Below, one piece after another: positions 9,579 through 16,855 of a stretch of 64,000 nt of DNA. Below the pieces are notes generated by a model, which saw only the letters and a program-made list of their open reading frames with translations, made no database searches and was not told where the DNA came from. Numbering within the stretch: the first letter of the stretch is position 1; every line of letters begins with the position of its first letter. This stretch comes from Natronococcus sp. A-GB7. GTDB taxonomy: Archaea; Halobacteriota; Halobacteria; Halobacteriales; Natrialbaceae. The stretch spans positions 59,598 to 123,597 of the forward strand of contig NZ_JARUKV010000014.1 in the NCBI RefSeq assembly GCF_029688865.1, in the 5' to 3' direction. The translations under genes were made by a program, and so were the position numbers.

Positions 9579-10666
9579 GTGCAGAAAACGACCAGCAGGC
9601 CCGAGAACAGCTGCTCGATCTCGCCGCGCAGTTCTACGACCAGTTCGAACTGGGCGAGATCCCCCACATGTCCGTCCCGACGCGGACCAAGAGCAACATC
9701 GAGTACGACGAACAGAAGGACGTCTGGGTGTACGGCGACCGCGAGTCGACCCGCTCGGCGAACTCCGTGCGCGGCGCCCGGAAACTGCTCAAGGCGGTCT
9801 ACACGATCGAATTCCTGGCGAACCAGCTCGAGCAGGATCGCTCGTCGACCCTGCGTGAGCTGTACTATCTCTCGGAGAGCTGGGACAACACGGAGGCCCA
9901 GTTCAACGATCAGGACGAGTCCAACGGCCTGATCGAGGACCTGGAGATCGTCTCGGGAGTGACCCGCGAGGACTTCCACATGCGCCCCGAGGAATCCGGC
10001 GCGACGATCATGGGACCGTTGCACCTCCGCGAGCAGACCCGCCGCGGCGAGCGCGAGATCCACTGCCAGGAGGACGTCGGCGAAGGGGGGTACCAGATCC
10101 CGAACAACCCCGATACGATCGAGTTCCTCGACACCGACGCCGACTTCATTCTGGCCGTCGAGACCGGTGGGATGCGCGACCGGCTCGTCGAGAACGGGTT
10201 CGACGAGGAGTACAACGCCCTGATCGTCCACCTCAAGGGTCAGCCCGCACGGGCGACCCGTCGGATCACGAAGCGACTCCACGACGAGCTCGACCTTCCC
10301 GTGACGGTGTTCGCCGACGGTGACCCGTGGTCCTACCGGATCTACGGCTCGGTCGCCTACGGCTCGATCAAGTCCGCCCACCTCTCTGAGTACCTCGCGA
10401 CCCCCGAGGCCCAGTACATCGGCATCCAGCCCGCCGACATCGTCGAGTACGACCTCCCTACGGATCCGCTCTCGGACTCGGACATCAACGCCCTCGAGAG
10501 CGAACTCGAGGATCCGCGGTTCCAGACCGACTACTGGGAGGAACAGATCGAGCTCCAGCTCGAGATCGGGAAGAAGTCCGAACAGCAGTCGCTGGCGGCT
10601 CGCGGACTCGACTTCGTGACGGAGACGTATCTCCCCGAGCGTCTCAGCGAGATGAACGTCATCTGA
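9575..10666 (+). CDS. top6A: DNA topoisomerase VI subunit A
   Basis: 363-aa catalytic subunit, Spo11-like. The N-terminal winged-helix (5Y-CAP) domain carries the catalytic tyrosine in [11 protein letters not shown]. The Toprim domain follows with the acidic residues in ILAVETGGM and [14 protein letters not shown]. Starts at the ATG at 9575, which overlaps the top6B stop by 4 nt; the frame is open further upstream, but only out of phase with homology. Makes 2-nt-staggered double-strand breaks for strand passage. Normal length for the family. Confidence 0.96.
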   Translation: MSAENDQQAREQLLDLAAQFYDQFELGEIPHMSVPTRTKSNIEYDEQKDVWVYGDRESTRSANSVRGARKLLKAVYTIEFLANQLEQDRSSTLRELYYLSESWDNTEAQFNDQDESNGLIEDLEIVSGVTREDFHMRPEESGATIMGPLHLREQTRRGEREIHCQEDVGEGGYQIPNNPDTIEFLDTDADFILAVETGGMRDRLVENGFDEEYNALIVHLKGQPARATRRITKRLHDELDLPVTVFADGDPWSYRIYGSVAYGSIKSAHLSEYLATPEAQYIGIQPADIVEYDLPTDPLSDSDINALESELEDPRFQTDYWEEQIELQLEIGKKSEQQSLAARGLDFVTETYLPERLSEMNVI

Positions 10667-10718
10667 GGGAGCCTCGAGCCGAGGCTGGGGGAGATATGAC
10701 CACCATCTGTGGTGAGAT

Positions 10719-11594
10719 TCAGCGTCGAAGCTCCGTTTCTCGCTCCGTCGAACTCGAGTCCTCGATCGGGATCGTGATCTCCTCGGGTGTCGGCGAGCCG
10801 TCGGCTTCCGCGTTCGCACACCGCCTGCAGTAGGCGTTTCGTCCCTCCGACAGCGTCACCGGCACGCCGAGGACGTAGAACCCCTTGCGGTAAACACGCT
10901 CGAGGCCGCGACCGACGGGGTCGGCACAGGCTGCACACGGGCGGTCGTAGTCGGTGATCGACCGCTCGTCGACCGTTCTGGCCGAACCGTTCGTCGACGG
11001 GGAGCGTCGAAGCCCGAGCCGGCGCCGAACGCCCGGAAACAGCCCCAGTCCGATGGTCGCGAGTCCGATCGCGGCTGCGACCAGAACCGGTGTAATCGTC
11101 GAACCCGCGAGGAAGACGGCCGAGCCGAGGAGCGCGAGCGCGGCCGCAAGACAGCCGGCGCCGGCGACCCGGCCTGCGGTCGTCCAGCTCGAGTCGGTGT
11201 CCGCTTCGTCGCTGGCCTGTTCGGCCCGCAACACCATTCGCTCGGCGTCGCCGACGTACCGATAGGCGCCGTAGAGGGCGTTGCCCAGCCCCATCGTCCA
11301 CCAGACGGTCAGCGCCGCAACGACGAGGTGGGCGTCGACGCTCCCGAACGACCGCCGGACCATGACGACGTGGTCGCCGAAGTCGTGCTCGAGCTCCCAG
11401 CCGTCTCGCATCGCGGCTGCGACGCGTCGCTCGAGGGCGGGGCGAGCGTTCGGATCCGAGGAGCCGTCCTCGCTGCTGGGACGACCACAGTCCGGACAGA
11501 AGTTCATCGACGCCTCGAGTGCCGTCCCGCAGTGAGCGCAGTACAGCCCGCCGGTCGCGACCCGACTCCCTCCTCGCCGACGATCACCGCTCAT
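10719..11594 (-). CDS. Zinc-ribbon membrane protein
   Basis: 291 aa. An N-terminal double-CxxC zinc ribbon (Cys19/Cys22 and Cys33/Cys36) is followed by a soluble segment and two or three hydrophobic segments in the middle (roughly residues 88-105 and 145-190). A second pair of CxxC motifs, CAAC and CRRC, sits in the C-terminal 80 residues. Such zinc-ribbon plus membrane proteins are common and mostly uncharacterised in haloarchaea. The cysteine pairs suggest a structural zinc site on the cytoplasmic side. Convergent with top6A, 52 nt apart. No function assigned. Confidence 0.6.
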   Translation of the reverse strand: MSGDRRRGGSRVATGGLYCAHCGTALEASMNFCPDCGRPSSEDGSSDPNARPALERRVAAAMRDGWELEHDFGDHVVMVRRSFGSVDAHLVVAALTVWWTMGLGNALYGAYRYVGDAERMVLRAEQASDEADTDSSWTTAGRVAGAGCLAAALALLGSAVFLAGSTITPVLVAAAIGLATIGLGLFPGVRRRLGLRRSPSTNGSARTVDERSITDYDRPCAACADPVGRGLERVYRKGFYVLGVPVTLSEGRNAYCRRCANAEADGSPTPEEITIPIEDSSSTERETELRR

Positions 11595-11721
11595 ACTCGA
11601 GGGGAGGGCGAGGACGACACTAACTCTTTGGAGCTATCAGTCGTCGGAAACGCTCGAGGGGACGACGAAAACTGCAGATCGGACGGTCGTTTGCTCGGTC
11701 GTCGGCGTCTCGCCAACCCGC

Positions 11722-12420
11722 TTACTCGTCGAGGACGACCGGAACCTGCCGCCTCGCGACGTCGACGACGAACGCCTCGGGATCCGTCTCGAGCGCCTCG
11801 AACGTGTTGTAGTGGATCGGAAGGACGAGTCCCGGCCGCATTCGGCCGGCGAGTTCGGCCGCGTCGCGGCGATCCATCGTAAAGGAGCCGCCGATCGGGG
11901 GCAGGAAGACGTCGACGGCCAGTTCCTCGTGGACCGGGAGGACGTCGGTGTCGCCGGGCCAGAAGGCGGTGACGCCGTCGATCGTCACGCCGAACCCGCA
12001 GCCCTCGCCCTCGCGGTGGTAGGGCTCGCCCTCGTCGTCGGTGTAGGGACCGCCGGGTTCGTTGTACGCCTGGGTCGTATAGAGGTCGAGCGGGCCGAGC
12101 ACGAACGACTCGTCGCCGCGCACCCGTTCGATCTCGTAGGGGAGCTCCTCGAGCCGTTCGTCGACCCGATCGATCTCGTCGGCGTCGATGGCCTCGTGGG
12201 CCACGACGATGGCGTCCTCGTGGGCGACCCGACGGATCCCCTCGGGATCGTAGTGATCGTCGTGGCTCACCAGGATCAGGTCGCCGTCACGGGCGTCGTA
12301 GTCGTCGAGCACCCCGTATCGGCCGGGATCGACGTAGACGACGGTGCCCATCTCGCCCTCGAGGCGAACCGTCGCGTAACCGAGCCAGTCGACGTCGACG
12401 GCGCCGTATCGAACAGTCAT
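11722..12420 (-). CDS. Metallo-beta-lactamase-fold hydrolase
   Basis: 232-aa MBL-fold protein of the UlaG/UPF0173-like group. It has the first-strand ligand motif in altered form, LVSHDDHYDPEG rather than HxHxDH. A later Asp lies in FWPGDTDVL and a His in VLPIHYNTF; all sit at the expected spacing, so metal binding is likely preserved. Substrate unknown. Cytoplasmic. Ends 127 nt from the zinc-ribbon gene, and starts 46 nt past the stop of the FAH-family gene on the same strand, so these may be co-transcribed. Confidence 0.8.
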   Translation of the reverse strand: MTVRYGAVDVDWLGYATVRLEGEMGTVVYVDPGRYGVLDDYDARDGDLILVSHDDHYDPEGIRRVAHEDAIVVAHEAIDADEIDRVDERLEELPYEIERVRGDESFVLGPLDLYTTQAYNEPGGPYTDDEGEPYHREGEGCGFGVTIDGVTAFWPGDTDVLPVHEELAVDVFLPPIGGSFTMDRRDAAELAGRMRPGLVLPIHYNTFEALETDPEAFVVDVARRQVPVVLDE

Positions 12421-12466
12421 GAACGGGGATTGGCGCGGCGAGGCGAAAAGCGTTGGCGGTGTGCGT

Positions 12467-13204
12467 TCAGGGACGACGGATCGAGTGCTCGAGCGTCCCC
12501 ACGCCCTCGACTTCGATCTCGACGTCGTCGCCGTCCTCCAGCGGACCGACCCCTTCTGGGGTTCCCGTCGCGATCACGTCCCCGGGCTCGAGGGTCATGT
12601 AGGTCGTGATCTCGGCGATCAGCTCGGGAACCGAGAAGATGAGCTGGTCGAGCGAACCGTCCTGTTTCGTCTCGCCGTTCACGCGGGTCCGGACGGCCGC
12701 GTCGTCTGGCACCTCGTCGGGCGTCGCGAGTACCGGTCCCATCGGCGCGGCGCCGTCGAAGGCCTTGCCGCGGATCCAGTTCTGTTCCTCGCGCTGGTCG
12801 TCGCGGTTCGAAATGTCGTCGACGCAGGTGTAGCCCTCGACGACGTCCATCGCCTCGCTCTCGGGGACGTGGCGACACTGCTCGCCGATGACGACGCCGA
12901 GTTCAGCCTCGTGGTCGATTCGCTCCTTGCCCGCGGGGGCGGTGACGGTGTCGCCGTGGGCCGCCAGCGCGTTCGGCGGCTTCAAGAAGAGCAGCGGTCG
13001 GTCCGGAACGTCGTTGCCCATCTCGTCGGCGTGGGCCGCGTAGTTGCGACCGATGCAGACGACCTTCGAGGGCTCGCAGGGCGGGAGGACATCGATGTCG
13101 TCGTCCTCGAGCGCGTAGCTCTCGTTTGCGAAGTGGACGTGACCGCTCTCGAGTTCGCCCCGGCGGACGGCTCCGGCGGGGTCCCGGTATCGGACGTATT
13201 TCAT
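12467..13204 (-). CDS. Fumarylacetoacetate hydrolase (FAH) family protein
   Basis: 245-aa FAH-fold enzyme, the family of 2-hydroxyhepta-2,4-diene-1,7-dioate isomerases, acylpyruvases and oxaloacetate decarboxylases. Metal ligands Glu-x-Glu appear in IDHEAELGVVIGE, with an Asp in DISNRDDQ. The substrate-side segment KAFDGAAPMGPVL and the C-terminal VIATGTPEGVGPLEDGD are typical of the acylpyruvase-like branch. The ATG at 13204 (MKYVRYRDP) is chosen over an in-frame ATG nine codons upstream because homologous proteins begin at this beta strand. Role in catabolism of dicarboxylic or aromatic intermediates is inferred from the family only. Confidence 0.85.
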   Translation of the reverse strand: MKYVRYRDPAGAVRRGELESGHVHFANESYALEDDDIDVLPPCEPSKVVCIGRNYAAHADEMGNDVPDRPLLFLKPPNALAAHGDTVTAPAGKERIDHEAELGVVIGEQCRHVPESEAMDVVEGYTCVDDISNRDDQREEQNWIRGKAFDGAAPMGPVLATPDEVPDDAAVRTRVNGETKQDGSLDQLIFSVPELIAEITTYMTLEPGDVIATGTPEGVGPLEDGDDVEIEVEGVGTLEHSIRRP

Positions 13205-13328
13205 GGCCGGTCGGTCGTAGCGCGGCTTCAAAAGGGTTGAGATGGCGGCGGGTATCGCAACGGGAGCACGCTCGAGTGAAAGACCGTCGCTGCGTCAGGG
13301 TGTGTCACGACGGGCGCGGAACGGAACG

Positions 13329-13338
13329 TTTTTTACTA
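13329..13338 (+). promoter_or_regulatory. Promoter of tRNA-Glu
   Basis: TTTTTTACTA, ending 26 nt before the first tRNA base; the only T-rich stretch between the FAH gene and the tRNA. Confidence 0.55.
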
Positions 13339-13364
13339 GGCCTCGGCAAGCAAAGGATGCGTTG

Positions 13365-13439
13365 GCTCCGTTGGTGTAGTCCGGCCAATCATTTCGGCCT
13401 TTCGAGCCGATGACCTGGGTTCAAATCCCAGACGGAGCA
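13365..13439 (+). tRNA. tRNA-Glu (anticodon TTC)
   Basis: 75 nt with a perfect 7-bp acceptor stem (GCTCCGT / ACGGAGC), discriminator A, anticodon stem TCGGC/GCCGA closing the loop CTTTCGA (anticodon TTC), and T arm CTGGG-TTCAAAT-CCCAG. No intron. CCA is not encoded. Reads GAA and GAG, which are extremely frequent codons in this proteome. A 20-nt near-copy of its 3' part lies 116 nt downstream. Confidence 0.95.
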
Positions 13440-13533
13440 CTACAGCGGCCGAGTTTTACGAGAGCGCGAAGCGCGCACGTCTAGGAATTGAATCAGACCA
13501 GTCGCGCGCAGCGTAGCGAGCACGTCTGGGCGT

Positions 13534-13553
13534 GGTTCAAATCCCAGGCGGAG
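13534..13553 (+). repeat. Partial copy of the tRNA-Glu 3' end (possible att relic)
   Basis: GGTTCAAATCCCAGGCGGAG, identical at 19 of 20 positions to the T-arm/acceptor part of the tRNA at 13418-13437. The segment between them contains a degenerate direct repeat around GCGCACGTCT and GAGCACGTCT. Such a copy is what remains after integrase-mediated insertion or excision at a tRNA gene. No integrase is present, so only a relic or a short duplication is claimed. Confidence 0.5.
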
Positions 13554-13622
13554 ACCTGACTCGCCGGAAAGGCAGTCGCTGGCTCGAGCGAGAACGATGG
13601 CGAAAAAGCGGGGACGACGAGT

Positions 13623-13796
13623 TCAGTAGTAGTAGAACTCGAGTTCGTGACCGCAGTTGTGACACTCGGTTTCCGTGCCGCGAAGACGGTTGGGGGTCGG
13701 GCTTCCGACTCCGGACCCGGGCGGGAGGGATGCGTTTACGGTTCCGCTACACTGTGGGCAACCGACACGCACGTCCGGGTTGTTGGATTGTGACAT
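13623..13796 (-). CDS. 57-aa CPxCG-type zinc micro-protein
   Basis: Very short gene with all signs of being real. ATG at 13796 has a TATA-like box (GATAACTATT) about 25 nt upstream. It encodes MSQSNNPDVRVGCPQC and later ECHNCGHELEFYYY, i.e. two CxxC knuckles (Cys13/Cys16 and Cys45/Cys48) expected to bind one zinc. Haloarchaea have dozens of such one-domain zinc-finger micro-proteins, mostly with unknown targets. Lies alone between tRNA-Glu and the SCO1 operon. Confidence 0.8.
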   Translation of the reverse strand: MSQSNNPDVRVGCPQCSGTVNASLPPGSGVGSPTPNRLRGTETECHNCGHELEFYYY

Positions 13797-14159
13797 ACAT
13801 CGACGTACTCGGAACTCCGAAATAGTTATCCGAGTCGTAAGCTCCGGCGCGCCGCGGGCACGGTGACGTTTCGCGACGTTTCACGGTCGGGCGTACGATC
13901 TGTCGGGCCGCCCTCGGCCAGACTCCCGAACGACCCGGAGAGGGTAGCGAGGCGAGTCGTTGCGACCCGAGGCGGAGTTCAATGAACGGATTAGGTGGCT
14001 GTTAGACAGTGACAATCAATGAATGTGGCGGGGGAGTGCGGTGGGAACGGGCGGAGATGTTCGGGCGAGAAAATCGCCGAGCGGGATCGAACCCGTCGAT
14101 ATGTGGGTTTTCACGGGTGAACCAACGAGCATTTGACGCCCCGCTCCTACGACTCGAGT
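13797..14159. other. Intergenic region with a tRNA-like T-arm segment
   Basis: 363 nt without a gene. On the minus strand, positions 14095-14075 read CGGGTTCGATCCCG followed by CTCGGCG, the form of a tRNA T arm plus 3' acceptor strand. No matching 5' half exists within 80 nt, so it is not a tRNA. Together with the tRNA-Glu fragment at 13534 it may mark a small region where elements have come and gone. The rest shows nothing recognisable. Confidence 0.4.
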
Positions 14160-14930
14160 ATGAAGCGACGCGCGTATCTGGGAACGCTGGGGGTTGCCGG
14201 AATGGGCGGACTGGCGGGGTGTCTGGGCGACCTCCCGGTCGTCGGCAACAGCGAGACGGCGCTGGGCGAGCCCGAGCAGTCGCGGGGCAACCCGTCGCAC
14301 CCGATCCACGGCGACGAGTTCCCGACGTTTACGCTTCCGGACCCGCACGCGGGGAGGGAGGTCTCGCTCGAGGAGTTCGAGGGCGAGCGCGCGTACCTGT
14401 TGACGTTCATCTACACGTCCTGTACCGACGAGTGTGGCGTCCTGACGAACCTGCTCGGACTCGTCCAGGAGGACGCCGCCGAGGAGGGGTACGAGGACGA
14501 TGTCGCCCTGCTAGCGATGACGTTCGATCCCGAAACCGACAGTCCGGAGGCTCTACAGGAGTACGGCGAGCAGTACGGCGTCGACTACGAGGCCGAAAAC
14601 TGGCATTTCCTCCGGCCGGAGACCGAGGACGAGGCGATGGAGCTGCTCAACGAGGAGATCGGCGTGCCCGCCCAGATCGGCAACGGGGACGATCACGACG
14701 ACCACGACGATCACGGAGACGACGAGGAGCACGACGGGGACGACCACGACGACCACGACGGGGACGACAGTCACGACCACGACGACCACGACCAGGAGAT
14801 CCACTACTACATCGTCTTCCTCGTCAACGAACAGGGGATCGTCGAGCGCTCGTACCCGAACGTGACCGACGACCGCGAGGAGAACCGTCCGCAGGCGATC
14901 ATCGACGACGTCCGGACGGTGGTCGAGTAA
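14160..14930 (+). CDS. SCO1/SenC-family copper chaperone with His/Asp-rich insert
   Basis: 256-aa lipoprotein. The N-terminus MKRRAYLGTLGVAGMGGLAG is a Tat signal ending in a Cys lipobox (LAGC, Cys21), so the protein is exported folded and lipid-anchored outside. The thioredoxin fold carries the SCO copper motif CxxxC (Cys88, Cys92 in TSCTDECG), and a candidate His ligand lies just before the strand YYIVFLVNEQG. Between them, residues 177-211, is an insert of almost only His, Asp, Glu and Gly, likely a metal-collecting loop. SCO proteins load CuA of cytochrome oxidase. First gene of a three-gene cluster with thioredoxin-like and CcdA genes. Confidence 0.88.
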   Translation: MKRRAYLGTLGVAGMGGLAGCLGDLPVVGNSETALGEPEQSRGNPSHPIHGDEFPTFTLPDPHAGREVSLEEFEGERAYLLTFIYTSCTDECGVLTNLLGLVQEDAAEEGYEDDVALLAMTFDPETDSPEALQEYGEQYGVDYEAENWHFLRPETEDEAMELLNEEIGVPAQIGNGDDHDDHDDHGDDEEHDGDDHDDHDGDDSHDHDDHDQEIHYYIVFLVNEQGIVERSYPNVTDDREENRPQAIIDDVRTVVE

Positions 14931-14932
14931 CG

Positions 14933-15472
14933 ATGCGGCGTCGGGACGTCCTCGCGGGAGTCGCGAGCGCGGGAACGCTCGCCGGTGCCGGAGCGCTGGC
15001 GGTGTACGGCCTGCCGGGCGACGAAGACGAGGAACCCCGACACGACCCCGTCACGATCGACACCGTCGAAGCAGCCGGTAGCAGCGACGGCACGCAGCAG
15101 ATTCCGGCCGAGGGCTCGGTCACGTTCGTCGACCTGTTCGCGACGACCTGCGGAATCTGCAAGGAACAGATGCCCGCGCTGGGCGAGGCCTACGACCGGG
15201 TTGGCGACGACGTCACGTTCGTCTCGATCACCAACGAGAACGAGGACCAGGTCCCCGACGCGGAGCTCGCCGACTGGTGGGACGAGTACGACGGCCACTG
15301 GCCGGTCGGTCGAGACGCGACCTCGGACCTGATCGTCCACTACGGTTCGGGGACGCCGATCGGCGTCCTCTTCGATTCGGACGGGGTCGTCCGGTGGGAG
15401 GAGTCCGGACGAAAGGAGAGCGACGAGATCGTCTCTCGCATCGAGGACGTTCTCGAGTCCGAGAGCGAATGA
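14933..15472 (+). CDS. TlpA/ResA-like thioredoxin-fold protein, Tat-exported
   Basis: 179 aa. N-terminal MRRRDVLAGVASAG resembles a Tat signal, followed by a hydrophobic stretch. The thioredoxin domain has the redox site CGIC (in FATTCGICKEQMP) and the cis-Pro segment GSGTPIGVLFD. It probably reduces disulfides of apocytochrome c or CuA-site cysteines on the outside, receiving electrons from the CcdA protein encoded next. ATG at 14933 lies 2 nt after the SCO1 stop. Confidence 0.85.
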   Translation: MRRRDVLAGVASAGTLAGAGALAVYGLPGDEDEEPRHDPVTIDTVEAAGSSDGTQQIPAEGSVTFVDLFATTCGICKEQMPALGEAYDRVGDDVTFVSITNENEDQVPDAELADWWDEYDGHWPVGRDATSDLIVHYGSGTPIGVLFDSDGVVRWEESGRKESDEIVSRIEDVLESESE

Positions 15473-16140
15473 TCGACGCGGCACTGCTGTCGACGATCGC
15501 GTTCGCGCTGACAGCCGGCGTCTTTACGTTCTTCTCGCCGTGTGCGTACCCCCTGCTGCCCGGCTACGTCGGCTTCTACGTGAGTCAGACCGACGCCGAG
15601 GAGTCGTCGCTCTCGAGCGCGGTCGGGCGCGGTCTGGTCGCCGGCGCCGGCGTGCTCGCCACGTTCGGCCTCCTGCTCGGCGTCGCGTTCTGGATCGGCC
15701 ACTCGGTGCTCGCGGACATCACGGTCTTCGAGGCGCTCGTGGGGGTCGCTCTGATCGGCTTCGGAGTGCTCATCGTCTTCGACCGCGCGCCCTCGCTGTC
15801 GGTCGCGCTGCCGAAACGCCGGTCCGGGACCCTCGGTTTTGGCCTCTTCGGCGCCGGCTACGCGCTGGCCGCAGCGGGCTGTGTCGCGCCAGTGTTTCTC
15901 GGCGTGGTCGCCAGCGCGGCCGCGCTGCCGGCGGCGTCGGGGGCACTAGTGATCGGAACCTACGTCGGGATCGTCGTCCTCCTCATGGTTTCGCTGACGG
16001 TCGCGACCGGGATGGGGCTCGCCGCGGGTGCGGGCCGACTGTCGGCCTACGGCGACACGCTCCGACGAGTCGCCGGGGCGGTGATGATCCTCGCCGGTAT
16101 CGGGCAGCTGTACGTCGCCTTTTTCGTCGACGTACTCTGA
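15469..16140 (+). CDS. ccdA: CcdA-type cytochrome c biogenesis / disulfide-reductant transporter
   Basis: 223-aa membrane protein with six helices, of the DsbD-core/CcdA family. It contains the paired redox cysteines: FFSPCAYPLLPGY in helix 1 (Cys23) and AAGCVAPVF in helix 4. It shuttles electrons from cytoplasmic thioredoxin to extracytoplasmic thioredoxin-like partners. ATG overlaps the upstream stop (ATGA), coupling it to the TlpA-like gene. With SCO1 this forms a compact module for haem-copper oxidase or cytochrome c maturation. Confidence 0.92.
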   Translation: MIDAALLSTIAFALTAGVFTFFSPCAYPLLPGYVGFYVSQTDAEESSLSSAVGRGLVAGAGVLATFGLLLGVAFWIGHSVLADITVFEALVGVALIGFGVLIVFDRAPSLSVALPKRRSGTLGFGLFGAGYALAAAGCVAPVFLGVVASAAALPAASGALVIGTYVGIVVLLMVSLTVATGMGLAAGAGRLSAYGDTLRRVAGAVMILAGIGQLYVAFFVDVL

Positions 16141-16240
16141 TTCCGGGCCCCGACTCTGTCTCCGTTTCTCGAGTCGCCAAACTCCCTGGCAACTGCAGGT
16201 ATGAAACGTATTCGACAGTGTGCCGAATGTCGAGACGACA

Positions 16241-16663
16241 ATGTACCAGGAACTCTTGCTCGCAACCGACGGAAGTGACGGCGCTCGACAGGCAGCCGAT
16301 CACGCGATCAAACTGGCTCGTCAGATGGATGCCGACCTGCACATCGTCTCGGTCTCCGAGGACGGCCCCCACGCCGAGACGAAGCGCGACCAGATGCGGA
16401 CCGACCTCGAGGACCAGGCGGCTGAGGCGATCGAACACGCCGAGGAGAAGGCCGCCGGGCACGGGATCGAGGTAAGGGAGACGATCCGCCACGGCGTCCC
16501 ACACGAAGAGATCGTCGACGCCGCCGAACAACACGGCTCGGACCTGATCGTCGTCGGCACCGTGGGTCGGTCGGGACTCGACCAGCTGATCGTCGGCAGC
16601 GTCGCCGAGGAGGTCGTCCGGAACGCGACGGTACCGGTCGTCACGGTCCGAGACGAGAGCTAA
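16241..16663 (+). CDS. Universal stress protein (UspA family)
   Basis: 140-aa single Usp domain: MYQELLLATDGSDGARQA at the start and the nucleotide-binding glycine motif VGTVGRSGLDQLIVGSV near the end. ATG at 16241 is preferred to an in-frame ATG seven codons upstream, because Usp proteins begin at this first strand. Monocistronic, 100 nt after ccdA. Confidence 0.9.
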   Translation: MYQELLLATDGSDGARQAADHAIKLARQMDADLHIVSVSEDGPHAETKRDQMRTDLEDQAAEAIEHAEEKAAGHGIEVRETIRHGVPHEEIVDAAEQHGSDLIVVGTVGRSGLDQLIVGSVAEEVVRNATVPVVTVRDES

Positions 16664-16855
16664 CGACGACCCCGAAGCGGTCGGTCGAGATCGTAATGGA
16701 TCGCTACCGCCGACTACGGGATCGATAATTAACTCTGCCGGAGCGCAAGGGGAGTCAACCGTGGTCTCCCGCCAGGCAGACGAATCGCGAGCGATCGTTC
16801 GGTCGTTCTCCCGACGCTCGAGTTTCCGGAGAGCCATCAGTTGGGAGGAAGCCCG

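Noticed and set aside
14060..14150. Possible tRNA, as GAGCGGG and CCCGCTC can pair across 70 nt
   Set aside because: The inner arms (D, anticodon, T) do not form at the required spacing; only a T-arm-like segment on the opposite strand is convincing.
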